Source: Tetrahymena thermophila SB210 (lineage: Eukaryota > Ciliophora > Oligohymenophorea > Hymenostomatida > Tetrahymenidae). From it: 64,000 nucleotides of DNA. Location of the stretch: NCBI RefSeq assembly GCF_000189635.1, contig NW_002476030.1:71165-135164 (forward strand). Reading direction: 5' to 3'. Shown in pieces: positions 24,507 to 37,400 of this stretch (within the stretch, counting starts at the first letter, position 1; every line of letters starts with the position of its first letter). The notes beneath the pieces are model-generated. The model was not told the origin of the DNA and ran no database searches. It saw only the letters and a program-made list of their open reading frames with translations. The position numbers and the translations under genes are program-made.

Positions 24507-27500
24507 ATGTCTTAAAAAAGCATTTTTTCTTACAAAAATAACTCCAGTTATCGTAGCTAAATTCATATAAATGAAGAAGTCAGTTTTTTATAATTATAAA
24601 ATATTAATATTAAATAAGTTATAATTTAATTAGTACCATTAATAGTTCTTAAAATTTCCATTTAAGTAAAATGATTCTATAGTAGAATCAGGCACTTCTT
24701 TGTAGATAAGTAGAAGAAATATATAAGCGAAATGTGATATCATCTCTTAAGAAAATTTATAAAATAAAACCATTTTTTAAGCATTAAATGAAGTTGAATA
24801 AGAAAAACATAAAAAAAGTGAGTAAGAAAAAAGGGATACTAGTTTCTCAACACTGCCAAACAATGTGAAATAGCCAAATAACACTCATACATATAGAATG
24901 CATTTAACATAGACATAAGAACAGAACATTCTAAACACTGTTTTTAACATTGAGGAAGCAGAAATGAAAGTGGTACCGATCAGACTAATGAAAGTTCTAA
25001 AGCTTTTAGTGAATATACAACATTTCTTTAGGATTATCTCCATGAATACTAGGATTTTTAACAAACTTAATTCAAATTAACATGATCTCATAGGTGATGT
25101 TGCAAGCATATATTCTAAGAACACAAAACTAAAAAATGGAAATAAAATTTTAAATCTTGCATGTAATCTTTGGTATTATATGATCTTGCTAGCTTAGAAT
25201 TTGAATATTTAGATATTTGCCCCTTCAAATGTTTTCATAAAAGTATGGGATAGTTTATAATCGATGCTCATTTTTTTCTCAACTTTTCTTTTGAACTTAG
25301 AACTTTTCTTTGAAATGGATATATCACGTTTTTAACTCCTCTTTCAAATTTTATTTATTGTGTCAGTTATTGATATTTTTGTGGAACTGAACACAGGAGT
25401 ACTGTAAAAAGGAGACATTATATACAACAGAAATTTCATATTTCAGTCCTATATGAAAAATACATTCTTATTAAATATCCTTGGTATTATACCTTTATTT
25501 TTTTTTATTTCCAAAGTAGAAATTAGTAATACGATAAGAATAGTATGCAATATTTTATATATTTTTAAGTGGGTAAAAATTTCAAAAGTGTTAAAATAGA
25601 TAACTTTCTACGTAAGCTATGAAAAAGACCATAAAAATATATTCGATCTCTTAAAGCTTCTAGTTTTTGTAATTGGAATTTGCCATATTTTTTGTCTTTT
25701 TTGGCATGGTTTATGCTTATTCGAAATTAAAAATGGACAAACAAATAACTGGATAAATAGTAAAAATCTCATTGATGCTACTATCTATGAAAGGTATATT
25801 TATTCTTTCTACTTCTTGGCTGTCACTATGGCTACTGTGGGATATGGAGATATTACCCCTCAAAACAGTGCCGAAGTTTTATTTACAACAATCACCATTT
25901 TTGTAACCTGTGTTGTTTATGCTTTTAGTTTGAACACAATTGGTGGAATAATAGAAAACATAGAAAAAAAGGACAAAAAATATAAAGAAAATTTATAAAT
26001 AATTCATGGATTAATGAGAGAAGAGGAAGTCTCAAGAAAACTTAAGATTGAAGTCTCAAACTACATAGAATATCTTTATAAGGTATTTGCACTTTATTTT
26101 ATATAAAATCACTATTTATTGTTCTTTATTATTCTGTTTAATATAATATAAATTTGATTGTTTTTTGTTTACTTATTTGAATAAATCCAAGTTTTTTTAC
26201 CGGATTTACATTCAGCAGCTTTAGATTAAATGTTTTTGCATTTTATTATAGCTGAGTAAACTATAAATAAATTAGATGGTTTTTTAATTACTTTTTTCAA
26301 TGAATCAAAATTTTATTTGCCAGATTTTCAATCAGCTTTAGATTAAATGTGTTTATTTGCATTTTTTTTTATAGCTTAATAAATTATAATTAAAAATATA
26401 AATTTAAATTGATAAAACAAGCTTGCTACCTTGTCTTCTGAGTGGGAATAAAAATTGTAATTGCAATCAAATTATTTTTATATTTTTATTATTATTTCTT
26501 TTTTGCAAATTTATTTGGTATTTATTATTTTCTTGACATTTATAATTTAAAATAATATTAATAACTTACTTATAAATAGGAATCAAACGAAATACAGAAA
26601 AAGTAGGAGAAATTAATAGTAGAAAAGCTTTCTACTAAATTAAGAAATGATTTAATTTTGGAAATTTAAGGAAAATATTTAAATAACATTCCTTTGTTCA
26701 AGCATATAAAGGAAAAAGATAAAATAGCAAAAATAATGGAAGAACATCTGTATTCACCTGGTGAAACAATATTCAATTAAGGTGATTTAGATGACAGCTC
26801 ACTTTACTACATAGTTAAAGGAAGCGTCTCAATAATATTTAACCCAGAAAATAACCCAAATAGAGAGGCAAAATAAATTTAGCTAGTTAAAAAAAAAGAA
26901 TATTTTGGTGAGATTTCATTTATTAGTGGCAATCCAAGAACTTTTACAGCCAAAACTGCAGACTTTTGCAGAATATACAAAATTAATAGATAATAATTTT
27001 TATAGGTGATACAGTAACATGATTAAGATTTTGAGAATTTTCAAATGATAAAAGAAGCTATTTCACTAAATAAAAATTATAAATTTTGTTCTATTTTTTG
27101 CTCCACATGTAAATCTGGGAATCATTTTTCAATAGACTGTCCTCGCACACATTTAACCTTAACAAGGTAAATTTTAATATCAAGACATAACAGCTATACT
27201 CCTTAAGAAAGAGCTGAATTTAGAAGAAGAAAAGCCAAGTCAAATTTCTTCTAAAAAATTGAGTGAGAAATTAATTAATTAATTAATTTACTATTTTACT
27301 AAAAAATTAATTTTTCTGAATAAAATGGTTTTTATATTAAATTAAAATAGGATTCTTCGCAGCGCACTTATAGATATTAACAATAAAGAGTCTTTATTTG
27401 AAATTTTGGATTCTATAGAAAATGCATGTAATATTATTGATGGAGCAGATGAAGATATGAATATTCAATTCTTAGAAAATCAAAAAGAAGAAAACAAAAG

Positions 27501-28626
27501 GAAAAATTAAGTTGAAAATACATAAAAATAAAATATATTTTCAATTGAAAATTTAAATAGCTAAATAGAAAATTAAAAAAGAGGTTTAGGTATTGAGGAA
27601 TCTCAAGATAAAATTCAAAATCAGATTATAAGGTAAAGCAAAAATAATTTAACTTCAATTAATTAAAACGGTAAAGGAAATAAATATGCTGATAAAATTG
27701 CAGAATAATCTATTGAGAGTTAATCTTCTTAATTTAATGAATCTGAGTAATAACCATCTTCTCCCTCTTCTTCTGAAGAAGATAACAATTCTGTCTGTTC
27801 CTTTTAAATTAAAAAACGATAAGCCAGTAAAGATAATATGTAGATAACTAAGGTTATTCAAGGATAAGAAGAAGAATAAAAGTTCATAATTGATGGATAA
27901 ATTAATGAAAATTAAAAAAATAATGCTTATTAATAGCAATAAAGAAATTCAAGCATTTTTTATAAATTAAAAGGTAGCAATTAGTAAATTAACACTTAAA
28001 TGAATGATTGTTAATCTTTAATAAATGATTTGAAAATTAGCAACAATAATGATAAATAAAAGGTTGTTAATAATTTATAAGTTAACAATATAATTTAATC
28101 AAGGAGAACTTTGAGAGGTACAAGGGATACAAACTATTTAGAAAATGTTTTGAAATAAATTTAAAATAGATCTTCTATACAAGTTGATGAATAATCTCAT
28201 ATGAAAAAATTTTCGAATATTAGTATTGATCTCTAAAAACGTCTTTCAAAAATGTCTTAAAAAGGTAGTCAAAAAAATATAACCTTATAAAACCCATAAT
28301 AAATACCATAAAATAATAGTATTTAAAACTCCTTGTCATATTTAGCATTGATCATGGATGATAATATTTAAAAAAATGGTAAAAAAGTGAATGATATAAC
28401 AGAATCTTATGATTAAGTAAATTATCAAATGCTTTAAACCTTTGATAAAGCCAAAATCTTTAAATATTATTTGCCTCACTTTAATTACCCTGAAATTGTT
28501 TAGAAATGGGTGCTATTTTAATCTAAGAGGCAATAAAAAATCTCCAAATCGGTTAATATTGCTAAAAAAAAGAAAAGATACCTAAACAAGATAAAACAGA
28601 AGGATAGCTTTTGCTTAATTAAATGA
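24507..28626 (+). CDS. K+ channel B: 6TM, cNMP-binding domain, zinc knuckle
   Basis: Exons 24507-24578, 24634-26082, 26580-27262 and 27351-28626 give 1159 aa. It is the closest paralogue of channel A: exon 1 has the same length (72 nt), exon 3 has the same length (683 nt), and many stretches of exon 2 are identical, including the Lys-only S4 (KWVKISKVLK), the S5 WHGL and the TVGYGD filter. The cNMP domain keeps FGEISF and NPRTF. The zinc knuckle reads C-STC-KSGNH-FSIDC, with all four ligands present. The tail has an acidic Ser patch (SSPSSSEED) and the DQVNYQML terminal motif. Intron 1 uses the less usual donor GTCAGT. Intron 2 (26083-26579) is 497 nt and contains an internal duplication. Predicted to be a K+-selective channel tuned by voltage and cyclic nucleotides. 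Confidence 0.95.
26168..26390 (+). repeat. Imperfect tandem duplication inside channel B intron 2
   Basis: Two ~100-nt units, about 26168-26264 and 26287-26390, share CAGCTTTAGATTAAATGT, a TTTGCATTTT stretch and a following TATAGCT(G/T)A segment. One related unit is recognisable in channel A intron 2 (about 21567-21660), with GATTAAATGCATTTGCATTT. The channel A and B introns are therefore homologous, and B's has been duplicated internally. Confidence 0.65.
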
Positions 28627-29836
28627 AATGTGATAATTAAAATATAATAAATTTAATTATTATTCATTCATTCACTTTATTTAAAACATGATCAAAAAAT
28701 ATTTATTTCAATTTCTGTGCACATTATTTTTACAAAAATGTTCAATTTTTAAACTAAAACTTAATAAACTGTATTTATTACAAACAAAAATTGATAATTA
28801 ATTATTCTTTCTAAATGTTAGTTTTATTTTTTTTAAACTTCAAATATTTATATTTATTATATTTGTTTATACTAAATATAGATCTTTAATAAATACTGTC
28901 TTTGATAATAAGAAATTAATACATTTTTTACAAATATTTTTTAAAAGTAATTAATTAATTATTTATTATTCCTAAAACATTATAAAATGTATTCTCAAAA
29001 AAAAAATAAAATAAAAAAAACTTTAACTTTGCAATAAATATCATAAGATAAGAAAAAAATATTTAAATAAAAAGATTAGTTTGAAATTAACTAGTTCATC
29101 ACCTTTTTTAATGTTTATTTTTTTCTTAAATTCTACTTTTTTTAATTAAAGAGAAAAATATATTAATTAAGTAAATCAGATATATTTTTTCAAGTATAAG
29201 CAATATTGAAATGTGCTAAATTTTTTTTGTTTTAAAAAAATTACTTTTGTTTGGGGTCATTTGAGTGATTTTTAACTTTATCATTATAGCTACTATCATT
29301 TGGATTTTAAATTTTTATACATTAATTTAGAATGACTATTAAAGTAAGTTTAGTAAATTTTCAAATTAAATTTTATTAGAATTAGGTATCAGTAAGTTTG
29401 TATGTAGTATTTTAAATTAACAAATTTATGATTATAGGTCATAAAATTTCAGACTATTTTTACTTTAGGATTAATTAACCACTTAGTATGCATAATTTTT
29501 AAAATATTGCTTGATATTAAATAAGCAGTAATACAAAATTTAATTAAAAGTACTTGCTGTAAGAGGCAAAATGTAGCATTAAAAACAATAGGGATTATGC
29601 TTTTAATGGCATAATACATTTATATAAATGTTAGAATGTACAATATTTGTGATAAATGACCTTCTTTTAATTAACTTAGCTCTTTGATAAATCAATTTTT
29701 TTTTTTACTTTAAATTATAATAATCTGTTTTCTTGTGTATAGTTTATATACTGAATGTAATATTTATGTTATTAACAATTAATTATTTTTTTAGATTTGT
29801 AATATAAGAAGTGAATAAAATTAAGATAAAAAAATA
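28627..29836. other. Spacer between channels B and C
   Basis: About 1.2 kb, the longest spacer inside the array. It is AT-rich, with a slightly more mixed composition near 29240-29660 but no open exon, splice-consistent frame or RNA fold that I can support. Confidence 0.55.
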
Positions 29837-32800
29837 ATGTCTCAAACAGATTGTAAATTTTACAATGATTAATACAGAAACAGAATCCAACTTTATGAAG
29901 AGGTTTGAATTTTCTTGTAATATTTATTTGACTTATATTAATGTAAATAGGAGAATAAGCTATTTTAAAATATGCCTTATAAATGTGATGACTCCATTGT
30001 AGAATAAGAGCCTATTTCTTAGATCAGTAGATTTGAATAAAATAGGTACGAAGAAATGCAAATGAACACACAGAAGGGAAAAGTTAATTTTTTAGATGAG
30101 GATAATCAAAAAAATGGATAAGATAAATCCAACTAAAAATTAGGAAAAAAATTAGATAATAAGACTTTTTAGACTTAAAGAACTCGCCAACGATCATCAC
30201 CTAATAATATAAATAATATGATTACATAATACTAAGATTAAAGTTTAGCAAATACCATAAACCTAGACGATGATGATGAAGAATAAAAAGCTTAACCTAT
30301 CAAGCTTATTAAAGCTTTAAAACTTTTAGTGAATATTTAGCATTTTTATAGAGTTCTCACAAGTAATGTAAGAGTTTTGAATAAACTAACTCATAAGTAG
30401 CACTAGTTGATTGGAGATATTTCAAGCTTTTACTCAAAATCCTACTAGAAAGATAAGGACAAATATTATTTTATAATAGGAAGACTCTGGGCTAATCTTA
30501 CTTAAAAAATTGAAAATATTTACATTCCTGTATTTCAGCCTTCTAATAAGCTAATAAAAGCATGGGATAGCTTTTTATCGCTATTAATTATGCTATTTAC
30601 TTTGTTATTAAATTTGCAGCTATTTTTTGGAATGAATATTAGTAACTTCTACTTGCTGTATAATGTCTTGATAATTTTTTCTATAATTGATATTATCGTA
30701 GAATTAAATACTGGTGTGGTTCAAAAAGGAAATGTCATTAATGATAGATAGTTTATATTCAAATCTTATTTAAAAAATATATTTATTTTTGACTTATTTG
30801 GAAATTTTTCATTACTTTTATTTATTATTGAATCTGAAAGCTCTGGTTAATTAGAGCTTCTAATTAATATTTTGTTTCTTTTCAAATGGGTAAAAATCAC
30901 TAAAATTTTAAAAGAGGCAACGTATTATTTCAGCTATGAAAAAAATCATAAAAACTTAGTAGATCTCTTAAAACTTCTCTTTTTTGTTATTGGTATTTGC
31001 CACATTTTCTGCCTTTTTTGGCATGGATTAGGCTAATTATCAATTAACAGAGGTGAAACTGATAACTGGATACAAAGCAAAAATTTAGTTGATGCAAACA
31101 CCTTCGAAAGATATATATATTCTTTCTACTTTTTAGCAGTAACTATGGCCACTGTTGGGTATGGTGATATAACTCCTTAAAACGATATGGAAGTATTATT
31201 TACTGCAATCACTATATTTGTCACATGTATAGTATATGCATTTAGCATAAATACAATAGGTAGCATCATAGAAAATATTGAAAAGAAGGATAAAAAATAC
31301 AAAGAAAACCTTCAAATAATACATGGTGTTATGAGAGAAGAAAATGTCTCAAGAGAATTAAAAATAAAAATTTCTAATTACGTCGAATACCTCTACAAAG
31401 TAATTTGCAAATTTCAAAAACAAACAATAAAATTAATTTTGTTCATTTTTAATTTTTTAAGAATAAAATATTTTCTTATAATCTTTACTTACTTATTTCA
31501 TGTGCGTTATTTTTAAAGGATGAATGAAAGGATATTAATTTACTCAAAAGCTATGGATGGATTCATTATAAATCCTTTCAAATTGTGATTTCTTTTTTAT
31601 ATATTGATGGAATTTTAATAATTAAAATTAATGTTATTTTTTAATTTGAACATTCATTATTAAGTTAATTTTTACATTTAAATTAGGAATCTAACGAAAT
31701 TCAAAAGAAATAAGAAAACCTGATTATAAATAAATTATCAGCTAAGTTAAGGAATGATCTTACTTTGGAAATATAGGGAAAATATCTGAATAATATTCCG
31801 TTATTTAAAAATATCAAAGAAAAAGATAAAGTTACAAGTATTATGGAAGAGTAATTGTATTCTCCTGGAGAAATTATATTTAAATAAGAAGAATTGGACG
31901 ATTGTTCTATTTACTATATAGTGAAAGGTTCTGTAGCAATACTTTATCATTAAAGTAATAAAAACAGGGAGGAACTAATTATTGCTATCAAGGGAAAATC
32001 AGAATACTTTGGAGAGCATTCTTTTATTAATGGAAAATCCAGGTCACTTACTGCTAAAGCTACAGATTTTTGTAGAATATACAAAATAAGCAGGTAAGGA
32101 TTTTAATAGGCTATAAAATAATATGAATATGAGTTTGAAAACTTTCAAATGACATAGGAAGCCATTTTATTTAATAATAATTATAAACTATGCTCTTTTA
32201 CTTGCTCTATATGCAATTCTTCAAATCATATACCAATGAACTGTCCAAAAACTCATTTAGTTCTCACTAAATAAGTTGTTATTTCACGCTATAACTAATG
32301 GAATCCTCATTTACAGAGAGAAAAGTTTTATAGAAAATAAAAAAAAACCCATGTTTTAAATCAAATTTAGTAAAATATTTTTTTTTTTAAATAAAATTTT
32401 AACTCTACTTAAAATGGTAGTAAATACTATTTTAAAGGATGAATAAGTAAATTAATTAAAGAGAATTTAATCTTTAAAATTAATTAAAAAAAAGATTACT
32501 TTAATAGGCAGTTGAAGAAATTAATTGCCATGAGTCTTTATTTGATATTTTAGATTAGTTAGAAATAGGACTTGGTATAAGTTATATGCATATAGATTCT
32601 CAATAAGCTTCTTAATCATTAAATTCCTTAACAAAATTGGAAGAGAAAGTTGATCCATAAAAAAAATAAGAGACAAATAATTAAGATAACTCATAAATGA
32701 ATTTTAAGTCTTAAATTTATTATGAATCTGATAGCTCTAATAATATAGATTAATCAAAATAGGCTTCTAACTCAGTTGGATATAATAAAGAAAAAACTTC

Positions 32801-34010
32801 TTCAAGCTTTTTGCAGAAGAATCTAGACTCAAATTTTAGCTAATAATAGAAAACAAAAAGATCGTTTCAGCCTACTTAATAAAGCTTTTAGAATAGTGAA
32901 TCTGAAATAAAATAGAATGATTTTTCTTCATCTTAATCTTTAGATGATTAGACTCTTACTTCTTTTTCAAATAAAGATACATATTCTAGAGATTATGAGC
33001 AATTAAAATAAGTTATGATTTAAATTGAAAATGGATAACGATAATTAGATTATGAACAGAATTCTTTTTAAAAAGGTTAAGATAAATTGTAAGAATAGCA
33101 AAATTAACAAAAAATTATTCCAACCATAAATTATCCAACAAATAATAAATCAACTTAAGAATATAAATAAAAATTAAAATCTAAGTTAGCTTAAGAAACA
33201 GAAACATTTGAAGAAAGAAACCAATTGGATTAGAAGCAACAAATAGAATAACTTTTATCTGAATAAGTAGAATAGCCAAATTTACAAATAATAAGAAGTA
33301 GAAACAGCTTTAAAACTGCTTTAAATTAGCAGAATTAAGAACAAATTAAAGAAAATTAGAATATATAAAATGGTAATAGAAGAGAAAGTATATTTGCTGA
33401 TAATTAGCATAGAGAAAAGCTATTTCCAAGCTAATAAATGTACAATGCTCTAAATTTAAGAGAGAGAAGAAGAAGAAATTAAATTGATGTTGTCCAGAAT
33501 TCAATTTATGCATTTATCAGCCAATAAAGTTAAAAACAAAATTAAGGAAAAAAATTTATAATTGATGAGAACCTTTAAGATTAAAAGCCCAAGAAAAAAT
33601 TTTCAATTAAGAACTTTCAAAATAATATGAACTTAGAGAACTTTTCAAAAAAGCCAAGATCATAGATTGAACAGATTCTAACTAATGAATATGTTTCATC
33701 TCTTTAGAATGCCACTGAAAGAGGTACTTTTCCTGATAAAAAAATGATTAGTGCTTTTGAAGAAAAAATACAAGGAATTTTAGAACCACCTGATCAAGTT
33801 AATTACAGAATGCTTTAAATATTTGATAAAGCTAAAATATTTAAATTTTACCATCCCTCCTATAATTATCTAGAAATTGTTAAAAAATGGATTAAATTTT
33901 AAGAAAAACATTAAAATAAATACGCAAATTTAAGTTAGAAAAGAAGCAGATTTAACAGCAAGTCTAAAAAATTTAATCAAACTAGTATTTGTAAATACTA
34001 TGATATGTGA
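29837..34010 (+). CDS. K+ channel C: 6TM, cNMP-binding domain, zinc knuckle
   Basis: Exons 29837-29902, 29951-31399, 31687-32369 and 32495-34010 give 1237 aa. Intron positions and phases equal those of A, B and D. It is more diverged: exon 1 differs in sequence, and the cNMP-pocket has FGEHS and KSRSL, keeping the Glu and Arg. S4 reads KWVKITKILK, again lysines only. The pore is TVGYGD. The zinc knuckle is C-SIC-NSSNH-IPMNC, with ligands intact. The long Q-rich tail ends in the same PDQVNYRML...FDKAKIFKFY motif as the other copies. The intron-3 acceptor was chosen at AAAAAG 32494, because this restores the LLQQAVEEIN segment that aligns with channel D. Same predicted function as A; ligand and gating behaviour may differ. 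Confidence 0.94.
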
Positions 34011-34464
34011 AATTAAATAATATTTTTGTTATTTTAAAATATTTAAAAAATTATTAAATTTTATTTGTTTGTAGTTTAGAAATTATTTAATTTGTTTGCA
34101 TAAAATATTAATTAATGACAATAATTAATTTGATATAAAAGATATTAAAGACAGACAAATAAATGGCTTAAACTTTTTTTACCAGTAAAATTCAATGCTT
34201 TTATTGTCAATTTTCAATTGACTTTGAAAATATAAAATCAATATGAAATTGAATTATGTTTTCTTATCAATAACTAAATAAATTTATGCATTTCATTTAA
34301 ATGAAGCTTTTATATCATCTTTTAAATAATTTAAAAAACATATTTCAATTTATGTTAGCATTTATTTTTTGTTACTTATTTCAATAAAAGCATTGGTTGA
34401 TTTGTTATTATTTAATTAATATATATAATATTTTTTAAAGAAATTAACTTTAGTAAAAACAAGC
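34011..34464. other. Spacer between channels C and D
   Basis: About 0.45 kb of AT-rich DNA, the shortest spacer in the array, with no visible gene. Confidence 0.6.
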
Positions 34465-37400
34465 ATGGATATAAGCACTTCAAGTTACAATAATAATTAA
34501 ACCTATAGATGTCAAATTCCATTTAGCGAGGAGGTAAGAAAATTGCATTTGTTTATCCCTTAACATAAACTTATTTTTGGTAAAAGGAGCATAGAGTGAT
34601 CTAAAATTTTCCTTTTAAATCCAATGACTCTGAAGTAGAACCAGAGATTTTTTCATAATTTAGTAGAAGGTAATTATCAACAAAGAGAGAATTTAGCAGC
34701 CAGGAGAGAAATCAAAGTGAATTTGAAAAATCTGCTATTATAATCAGTCGTTAAAACTCAAGACGTAGTTTCCAATAAGATACCTCTTAATAGTAAATCA
34801 ATACTCCTGTCAAAAGTCTTTTTCGTGCTGCACTGACTAAAAATATTTCATAATTAATGGATTAAAGTATAATACAATCTGTAAATAACATGGAAGAGAT
34901 GGAATCAAAAGTATTTCCTGTAAAGCTGGTGAGAGTGTTAAAGCTGCTGGTGAATGTTTAGCACTTTTACAGGATGCTAACAAAAAATGCAAGAATATTT
35001 AACAAAATAACTTAAAAATAGCATGATTTAGTCGGAGATGTTGTAAGTGTGTACTCTAAAAATAAAAAAAATGTAGAAGTTCTTGATAAAGGAAAGTTTA
35101 GTAAGTTAATTTTCAATATATTTTATCACTTGACCCTGCTATACTAACTGATCAAAATTCCTTTCTTTGCTCCTTCTGGCTTGTTAATAAGAATATGGGA
35201 CACTTTACTAGCAATCCTCATTTTATTTTCTACTTTTTTATTGAATCTTTAGCTCTTTTTTACGATGTAAATTTAAGAGTTTAAAGTTCTCTTTTAAACT
35301 TTATTCATTTTATCTATCATTGATATTTTAATGGAGCTAAACACAGGTGTCTTAAAGAAAGGGAATATCACCTATAATAGGCAGTTTATTATCAAGTCAT
35401 ATATTAAATCTAATTTAATATTTGACATACTTGGGAATATGCCTTTGTTTGTTTTTGTATTCAATATTGAGGTCACAACTAATTTATAAGTTATGATTAA
35501 TATTTTGTTTATATTCAAATGGACAAAAATATTTAAAATTCTAAGATGGCTTACTTTTTATGTAAGCTATGAAAAAAATAATAAGAATGCATTTGATCTC
35601 TTTCGGCTTCTATTTTTTGTGATTGGAATATGCCATATATTCTGTTTATTTTGGCATGGATTAGGTTTATTTGAAATTAACAACGGATATACAAACAGCT
35701 GGATTGCCAATAAAAATCTTTTGGATGCAGATATTTTTGAAAGGTATGTTTATTCATTCTACTTTTTAGCTGTTACAATGGTAACTGTAGGGTACGGTGA
35801 TATTACTCCTTAAAATTCTATAGAAGTAGTATTTACTACTGTAACAATTTTCGTTACTTGCATAGTTTATGCATTTAGTCTTAATACAATAGGTAGTATT
35901 ATCGAAAACATAGAAAAAAAAGATAAAAAATATAAAGAAAACATGCAGGTTATTCATGGACTTATGAGAGAAGAAAATGTTTCAAGAGATTTAAGAATCA
36001 AAGTATCTAATTATGTAGAATATTTATATAAGGTAAGCTTTTTAAACAATTTTATTTATTCTTATTCTTCTTTTAATTGCTGAAACTAATTTTTCTTTTA
36101 ATGTTTGTTTGTTTTGGGGGAAGGCAGTTTCTATGGAATAAAAATTTCTTTGAAACTTCTAATGTTTATTTTTTATAAATCTCAAAAATGAAATTAAAAA
36201 TTCTTTGAAACTGCATCCCTCGAATGATGTTTTAGTTTTTTGGATTCCCGAATAGCTAGCTAGGAAAGTATTTATTTCTTTAGAAAGAAACATACATATT
36301 TATTTAAAGTTAAGCAATTTTAAAAGTATATTTTGAAAAATTAATGCATTCATGCATCCTTTTGTTCAAAGTTTTACAGTTTATAATTAATTTTCAGAAT
36401 AATTATTTTGGTTTTAAAATTAAGATAAGTTTTTAATTCATTAAAATAAGCTTCTTTTTTTTTATAACTAAAAAAAGGAATCAAATGAAGTTTTAAAGAA
36501 ATAAGAAAAATTAATAATAAATAAATTATCATAAAAACTAAGAAATGATCTAAGCTTAGAAATTTAAGGAAAATACTTAAGTAATATTCCGCTGTTCAAA
36601 AATATTAAAGTAAAAGATAAAATATCAAATCTTATGGAAGAACATTTATATTCTCCTGGAGAAATCATATTTAAGTAAGGTGACTAGGATGATTGCTCTT
36701 TGTTCTATATTGTAAAAGGCAAAGTTTCAATTACTTTTATCTCAGACAGTGAAAATTCTTAGAGGGAAGATTTAATTGTTTCAAGCAAAGGAAAGCATGA
36801 ATATTTTGGAGAAATTTCGTTTATAAGTGGGAATCAAAGAACACTTACAGCTAAAGCGTCAGATTTTTGTAGAATCTATAAAATTAACAGAGATAAATAT
36901 ATTCAAATAATTAAAGAAAATGACCAAGACTTTGAGAATTTTTAAATGATTAAAGAAGCAATCTCTCTAAATAATAACTATAAATTCTGCTCAATATATT
37001 GTTCTATCTGTCAATCAGGAAATCACTTTTCAATTGAGTGTCCTAAAACTCACTTAACTTTAACAAAATAGGTAGTCATATCACGTTATAATAATTGTAC
37101 CCCACATACTGAACGAGCTTAATTTGATAGAAAAAGACAAAAATTTAATACTTATTCTAGATGCATGTAAATATTCTTTTTCTTTCTATTTTATTTATGC
37201 TTAATTTATTAGTTAAACAAACAAAATAATTTTTTTTTAAATAAACGATAAAAAAACATTAACTTATTTATTTATTTGTTTGTTTGCTTGCTTGTTTTGT
37301 TTTTCTTTCTTACTCAAATAAATTTGTTTGGTTCAATTTTATTTATCTCTTCAAATTAGGGTTTTTAATTATCTAATAGAATTAAATTATAACAGCAAGT

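Noticed and set aside
25816-25998. Short standard-code ORF carrying the TVGYGD pore, looking like a truncated channel
   Set aside because: It is only the piece of channel B between a Met codon and the next TAA; the frame continues on both sides once TAA/TAG are read as Gln.
31187-31516. ORF running from the S6 region of channel C into apparently coding sequence
   Set aside because: After position 31399 it reads through intron 2; channels A, B and D all splice here and resume at GAATC(A/T)AA(C/T)GAA.
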